A stretch of 10,712 nucleotides of DNA from CAZNVB01 sp964576265 (GTDB lineage Bacteria; Acidobacteriota; Aminicenantia; Aminicenantales; UBA8522): contig CAZNVB010000276.1 of the NCBI GenBank assembly GCA_964576265.1, forward strand, positions 1 through 10,712. The letters are read 5' to 3'. Positions 7,805-10,712 of this stretch are shown piece by piece (position 1 is the first letter of the stretch; every line of letters begins with the position of its first letter). The position numbers were made by a program, and so were the translations under genes. The notes under the pieces were generated by a model that searched no databases, was not told the DNA's origin, and worked only from the letters and a program-made list of their open reading frames with translations.

Positions 7805-9130
7805 CTATTTTAGGAAATACCTGAGGATGAAAAGGATAGAAAAAAGATAGATCAGCCAGTGGACTTGGCGGCCTTTTCCGGAAACAAGCTTGAGAAGCGA
7901 GTAGGAAATGAAGCCGAAAGAGATACCTTCGGTGATACTTAGGGTCAAAGGCATCAGAATGATGGCCAGGAAGGACGGGATAGCTTCGGTGATGTCGTCC
8001 CAGGGAATGAGACTTACGCTTTTCATCATCAAATAGCCGACAATGATCAAGGGCGGGGCGATGACGGGCCGCAAATTCAGGCCGCCATATTGAACTTCGC
8101 CGCCGATCATTTCCGCTAAGGGGCTGAAAAATAGCGCCCCGAGAAAAAGCGCTGCGGTGGGAAGATTGGCCAAACCTGTCCGTGCCCCCTGAGCGATTCC
8201 CGTTGCGCTTTCGATATAGCTCGTGACCGTCGATGTCCCCAGAAGTGTTCCGCCGACTGTTCCTACCGCGTCCGCCAACATGGCCTGATCGGCCCGGGGA
8301 AGTTTTCCCCGGCGCAAAAACCCGGCCGGGCCGCTTACGCCGATCAGGGTACCGACGGTGTCGAAGACATCGAGAAAAAAGAGGACGAAAATGACCGGGA
8401 TCACCCCCGATCTCAGGGCACCCGGGATATCCAGCTTGAGAAAGGTCGGCGCAATGGACGGAGGCATGGCGAGAAGGCCGTAGTATTTTACGATTCCCAA
8501 AGGGATTCCAAGGAAAGCGGTAGCGACGATCCCGATGAGGATGGCTCCGGGGACGCGGAGGGTCAGGAGAACGGCCGTCAAGAGCAGACCAAAAAGCACG
8601 AGTCCGACCGGCTTGCTTGTCAGATCTCCGAGCCCGACAAGAACTCCTGGGGCATCAACGACCAGTCCTCCATATTCGAGTCCGATCAGAGCGATCAACA
8701 GGCCGATCCCGGCGGCGATGGCGTGCTTTAGGGAATCAGGGACAGCGGCCACAAGCCCGCTCCAGAAACCGGCCAGGGCGAGAACGAGGAACACCGCCCC
8801 ACTGATGAAGTTCGCTCCCAAGGCCTGCTGCCAGGTGAACCCCATGGCGCCGCAGACAATGACGGCAAAAAAAATATTGTGTCCCATGGCGGGGGCAAGG
8901 GCGATCGGATAACGGGCGAGCAGTCCCATGAGCAGCGTCGCCAGGGCGCTGGAGATGCAGGTTGCGACCATGACCGCCCCGCGGTCCATGCCGGCGATGG
9001 AAAGGACAGCCGGCTGGACAAAGATGATATAGGACATAGTCATGAAGGTCGTCGCCCCGCCGACGAGCTCCCGGCGAATGGTCGTCTGATTCTCCTCCAA
9101 TCTGAAAAGCGAGTTCAGCCAGCCCTTCAT
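7805..9130 (-). CDS. NCS2 purine nucleobase permease, AzgA/GhxP/AdeP-like
   Basis: Inner-membrane proton symporter for a purine base such as adenine, guanine or hypoxanthine. It is 441 residues, the usual family length, and hydrophobic throughout. Family segments in order: TFMTMSYIIFVQP (28-40) in TM1; LAPAMGHNIFFA (78-89) in TM3; FFLDVFDTVGTLIGVSGPAG (251-270) in TM8; GTSTVTSYIESATGIAQG (298-315) in TM10, which contains the conserved Glu; and DDITEAIPSFL (378-388) near the end. The TM3 motif is usually APGMGLN, so A81 and H84 are variants at a substrate-proximal site. ATG at 9130 is preceded by GAGGGGAG, which starts right at the apt TAG stop, with only 9 bases between the two genes. Tight coupling with apt suggests adenine as a substrate, but specificity cannot be read from sequence alone. 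Confidence 0.92.
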   Translation of the reverse strand: MKGWLNSLFRLEENQTTIRRELVGGATTFMTMSYIIFVQPAVLSIAGMDRGAVMVATCISSALATLLMGLLARYPIALAPAMGHNIFFAVIVCGAMGFTWQQALGANFISGAVFLVLALAGFWSGLVAAVPDSLKHAIAAGIGLLIALIGLEYGGLVVDAPGVLVGLGDLTSKPVGLVLFGLLLTAVLLTLRVPGAILIGIVATAFLGIPLGIVKYYGLLAMPPSIAPTFLKLDIPGALRSGVIPVIFVLFFLDVFDTVGTLIGVSGPAGFLRRGKLPRADQAMLADAVGTVGGTLLGTSTVTSYIESATGIAQGARTGLANLPTAALFLGALFFSPLAEMIGGEVQYGGLNLRPVIAPPLIIVGYLMMKSVSLIPWDDITEAIPSFLAIILMPLTLSITEGISFGFISYSLLKLVSGKGRQVHWLIYLFSILFILRYFLK

Positions 9131-9139
9131 TGCTCCCCT

Positions 9140-9676
9140 CTATTCGGAATACTTGATCAGCGCAAGGATTTCGACTTCGGGATAGGCCTGGAGGATTGCT
9201 TCCCGGCCCTTCAGAAAGGCGAGTTCGACTAGGGCGGCAAAGCCGACGGTTTCCCCTCCCAATTTTTGCACCAGCTCGATAGCGCTCCTCGAGGAGGAAC
9301 CGGTAGCGATGAGATCGTCGATGATGAGGACCCGCTGACCCAAGCAGACGGAATCTTCGTGCATTTCGAAAAACTCGAGGGCGTATTCATTGGGCGCACG
9401 GACAGTGACGGCTTTTCGCGGCAGCTTCCCTTTTTTCCGGATAATCGACATCCCCAGGCCGAGCCGGTGGGCGACGGGCGCGGCGAAGAGAAATCCCCGC
9501 GATTCGATGCCGACGATCAGATCCGGTCGCTTCTTTTCGGCCCAGGCGGTCATTTCGTCAACGACATATTTGAAGCAGGCGGCGTCCTGAACTACGGGCG
9601 TGATGTCCTTAAACCCAATCCCGGGCTTGGGAAAATCTTTGACTTCGTATATTTTTTCCCTGACCTTCTCGATCAT
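9140..9676 (-). CDS. apt: Adenine phosphoribosyltransferase
   Basis: Cytoplasmic purine-salvage enzyme: adenine plus PRPP gives AMP and pyrophosphate. It is 178 residues, normal for the family. It starts with the familiar DFPKPGIGFKDITP (14-27) and then has VGIESRGFLF (55-64), the RKKGKLP segment (80-86) of the flexible loop, and the PRPP-binding loop VLIIDDLIATGSSS (116-129). The C-terminal ALVELAFLKGRE resembles human and bacterial APRT. Two deviations: the catalytic loop reads EYALEFFEMH, about four residues shorter than the usual LEYGxDxLEIH, and the phosphate loop has TGSSS where TGGT is standard. AAGGAGAGG at 9684-9692 lies 7 bases before the ATG. It is the first gene of a unit with the purine permease downstream and has a near-consensus promoter just upstream. 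The alternative of a related purine phosphoribosyltransferase is unlikely given overall similarity. Confidence 0.93.
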   Translation of the reverse strand: MIEKVREKIYEVKDFPKPGIGFKDITPVVQDAACFKYVVDEMTAWAEKKRPDLIVGIESRGFLFAAPVAHRLGLGMSIIRKKGKLPRKAVTVRAPNEYALEFFEMHEDSVCLGQRVLIIDDLIATGSSSRSAIELVQKLGGETVGFAALVELAFLKGREAILQAYPEVEILALIKYSE

Positions 9677-9706
9677 CTTTCATCCTCTCCTTAGGAAACT
9701 GTCCTC

Positions 9707-9735
9707 ATTAAAAAATAAAAATCTTCGGCTGTCAA
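9707..9735 (-). promoter_or_regulatory. Near-consensus sigma70-like promoter for apt-permease
   Basis: On the minus strand there is a perfect TTGACA (9730-9735), a 17-base spacer rich in A and T, and TTTAAT (9707-9712), five of six to consensus. The predicted start near 9700 gives a leader of only about 24 bases that holds the AAGGAGAGG site. This leaves no room for a purine riboswitch in the apt leader and places the structured element at 9861-9996 outside the apt transcript. Confidence 0.7.
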
Positions 9736-9860
9736 ACAGAGTTTCTGCTTCTTGATCCCCCTCCTCATCGTCGCTTCGATCTTCGTTGTCTCGTGATCTA
9801 ATCGATAAAGTCAGATTAAAGCTCTGAAAAAGCTTCCGAACCGAGTCTCTGACCTGATGT

Positions 9861-9996
9861 CCTGAGGCGACCAGGCATCATTGGGGGAACGCAGAGCGGC
9901 TCCCCTCCGAGTTGACGATCGGCGATATGCCCCGGGTCTTGGCCAGGAGAGCCGCTCGTAGAGGGTTCCAAGGGGGGTGGCCCCATCGGTCGCAGG
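9861..9996. ncRNA. Candidate structured RNA (nested palindrome, 6S-like shape); strand undetermined
   Basis: The 411-base gap between apt and tsaE (9677-10087) has no credible gene. In it, several inverted repeats nest around one axis: CCT/AGG (9861-9863 with 9994-9996), GCGACC/GGTCGC (9867-9872 with 9988-9993), TGGGG/CCCCA (9882-9886 with 9981-9985), GGAAC/GTTCC (9886-9890 with 9965-9969; shares one base with the previous stem) and a 9-bp stem GAGCGGCTC/GAGCCGCTC (9894-9902 with 9949-9957). Inside the last is CCGA/TCGG (9907-9910 with 9919-9922). A long rod with a closing stem, central unpaired region and terminal stem is how 6S RNA (SsrS) is built, and the overall size would fit, but I see no decisive 6S primary-sequence signature. 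All stems are Watson-Crick, so strand is not decided. A MITE-like nested palindrome is the alternative. Confidence 0.4.
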
Positions 9997-10052
9997 GCTG
10001 GGGTTTCATGCACCGGCGCTTATTTCCGGAGACAGCGGAGACAGATTTTATT

Positions 10053-10076
10053 GATGAGATTAAACCCCGTCTCATC
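10053..10076 (-). terminator. Hairpin immediately downstream of tsaE
   Basis: GATGAGA (10053-10059) pairs with TCTCATC (10070-10076) around a 10-base loop, 11 bases beyond the tsaE stop codon. On the minus strand it is followed by AATAAAATCTG rather than a T-run, so it is at best an atypical terminator. It could equally be a 3' stabilising hairpin. Confidence 0.3.
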
Positions 10077-10087
10077 CCCTTGGGGAA

Positions 10088-10612
10088 TCAAGGAAGGAAG
10101 CGGTCGGCGTCTCCGGAGAGGTCGGAGGCAAGGAGAGCTGGGGTCGGATCGATGGTGATGATCCGAACGTCGTTTCCTAATTTTTGAATTTGGACTCGGA
10201 TCGCGGCGAGAGGGAAAGGAATCTTTTCCGCCCATTCCACGATGATGACCCCGCGTTCCAGGCAGTCTTCGATTCCCAGGTCTTCGATTTCCGCGCTTTC
10301 GGACAGGCGATAGAGATCGAAATGAAAAACGGGAAATTTTGCTTCATAGATATTGAGCAGCGTGAAAGAGGGGCTGCAGACAAGGGAGGGATCCTTGAGT
10401 CCCAGCCCGGCGGCAATTCCCTTGGCGAAAACGGTTTTCCCGGCGCCGAGCTCGCCGATAAGGAGGACGACCTCCTGGCCGCGAAAATTCCGGGCCAGTT
10501 TTCGGGCCAACCGGAACGTCTCGGCTTCTGAATGGGTCGTCCAGGTTTTTTTCCCGGCGGCGGGCGTTTTTCCCCGTTTCATATTTCTGACCGGACAGGC
10601 TTGGGACTTCAC
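10088..10612 (-). CDS. tsaE: tRNA threonylcarbamoyladenosine biosynthesis ATPase TsaE (YjeE)
   Basis: P-loop ATPase that works with TsaB, TsaD and TsaC to make t6A at position 37 of ANN-decoding tRNAs; cytoplasmic. It has Walker A GELGAGKT (53-60), SPSFTLLNIY (80-89), the HFDLYRL segment (97-103) and ERGVIIVEWAEKIP (119-132), all in the expected order for the family. Length is 174 residues, slightly longer than the common 140-160, because of a basic N-terminal extension of about 20 residues. The chosen start is GTG at 10612: AGGGGA lies 7 bases upstream and overlaps the TAG stop of the preceding gene, implying translational coupling. An in-frame ATG at codon 11 (10582) is the alternative but has a poor ribosome binding site. 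Confidence 0.94.
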   Translation of the reverse strand: MKSQACPVRNMKRGKTPAAGKKTWTTHSEAETFRLARKLARNFRGQEVVLLIGELGAGKTVFAKGIAAGLGLKDPSLVCSPSFTLLNIYEAKFPVFHFDLYRLSESAEIEDLGIEDCLERGVIIVEWAEKIPFPLAAIRVQIQKLGNDVRIITIDPTPALLASDLSGDADRFLP

Positions 10613-10623
10613 AGCGGAATCCC

Positions 10624-10712
10624 CTAAGCGACGTTCTTTTCCGCGGCTTCCTCCTCGAGCTGCTTTATTGCCCGGGGAAGAAACCGGAGCAGGTCGCCGG
10701 CAATCAAGGGCC
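10624..10712 (-). CDS. C-terminal end of a probable NAD(P)H-hydrate dehydratase (NnrD/YjeF C-domain)
   Basis: Only the last 28 complete codons are visible; the gene begins beyond the right edge and stops with TAG at 10624-10626. The segment PLIAGDLLRFLPRAIKQLE followed by a Glu/Ala/Lys-rich tail resembles the ending of NnrD domains, which usually have an (L)IAxDL(L/I) helix and then a short LPxAI stretch. The known nnr-tsaE gene order, for example yjeF-yjeE in Escherichia coli, supports this. The enzyme repairs damaged NAD(P)H hydrates. It ends 11 bases before tsaE, so both are almost certainly one transcript. The call rests on a short fragment and on context. Confidence 0.6.
   Translation of the reverse strand, partial: PLIAGDLLRFLPRAIKQLEEEAAEKNVA

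Noticed and set aside
9825..9860. Resemblance to the SRP RNA core (CAGGTCAG ... GGAAGC on the minus strand)
   Set aside because: The spacing and the diagnostic tetraloop-proximal sequence are wrong and no matching stem surrounds it; a chance match.
9677..10087. Purine riboswitch upstream of apt
   Set aside because: No guanine/adenine riboswitch core was found, and the strong promoter leaves a leader of only about 24 bases.

Overview
The window reads as chromosomal DNA from a GC-rich Gram-negative-type bacterium. The signs are an RND-type envelope efflux system, a probable lipoprotein glycosidase and sigma70-like promoters. I cannot name the lineage from sequence alone; Acidobacteriota or a related uncultured phylum would fit but is a guess. 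Nearly all genes are on the minus strand, with one exception. Both ends cut through genes.

Left part (1-5930): an RND efflux module. A permease runs off the left edge (N-terminal 971 residues visible, 2915 down to 1) and its periplasmic adaptor (membrane fusion protein) lies at 4499-5758. Both are on the minus strand, but a plus-strand gene for an unrecognised four-helix membrane protein (3209-4300) sits between them. Adaptor and permease each have a good sigma70-like promoter with a 17-base spacer, so they appear to be separate transcripts. No outer-membrane factor is visible.

Middle part (5929-9735): a purine-salvage pair, apt followed after 9 bases by an AzgA/GhxP-like NCS2 nucleobase permease, driven by a near-consensus promoter 31 bases upstream of apt. 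About 100 bases further downstream on the same strand is a NagZ-type GH3 beta-N-acetylhexosaminidase, probably a lipoprotein. The permease would import a purine base and Apt would trap it as the nucleotide. The GH3 enzyme would act on murein fragments in the envelope.

Right part (9736-10712): a 350-base non-coding stretch holds a strong nested inverted-repeat structure (9861-9996). It lies upstream of the apt promoter, so it is not an apt leader; it is a candidate free-standing structured RNA of 6S-like shape. Beyond it are tsaE (t6A tRNA modification ATPase) and, 11 bases upstream of tsaE, the last 28 codons of a gene that looks like the NAD(P)H-hydrate dehydratase (NnrD/YjeF). This nnr-tsaE order is known from many bacteria.

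No transposase, phage gene, CRISPR array, tRNA or rRNA was seen. The most unusual points are the nested-palindrome element, the unidentified membrane protein inside the efflux locus, the enlarged Phe/Leu-rich central linker of the RND permease, and altered loops in Apt and the NCS2 permease.
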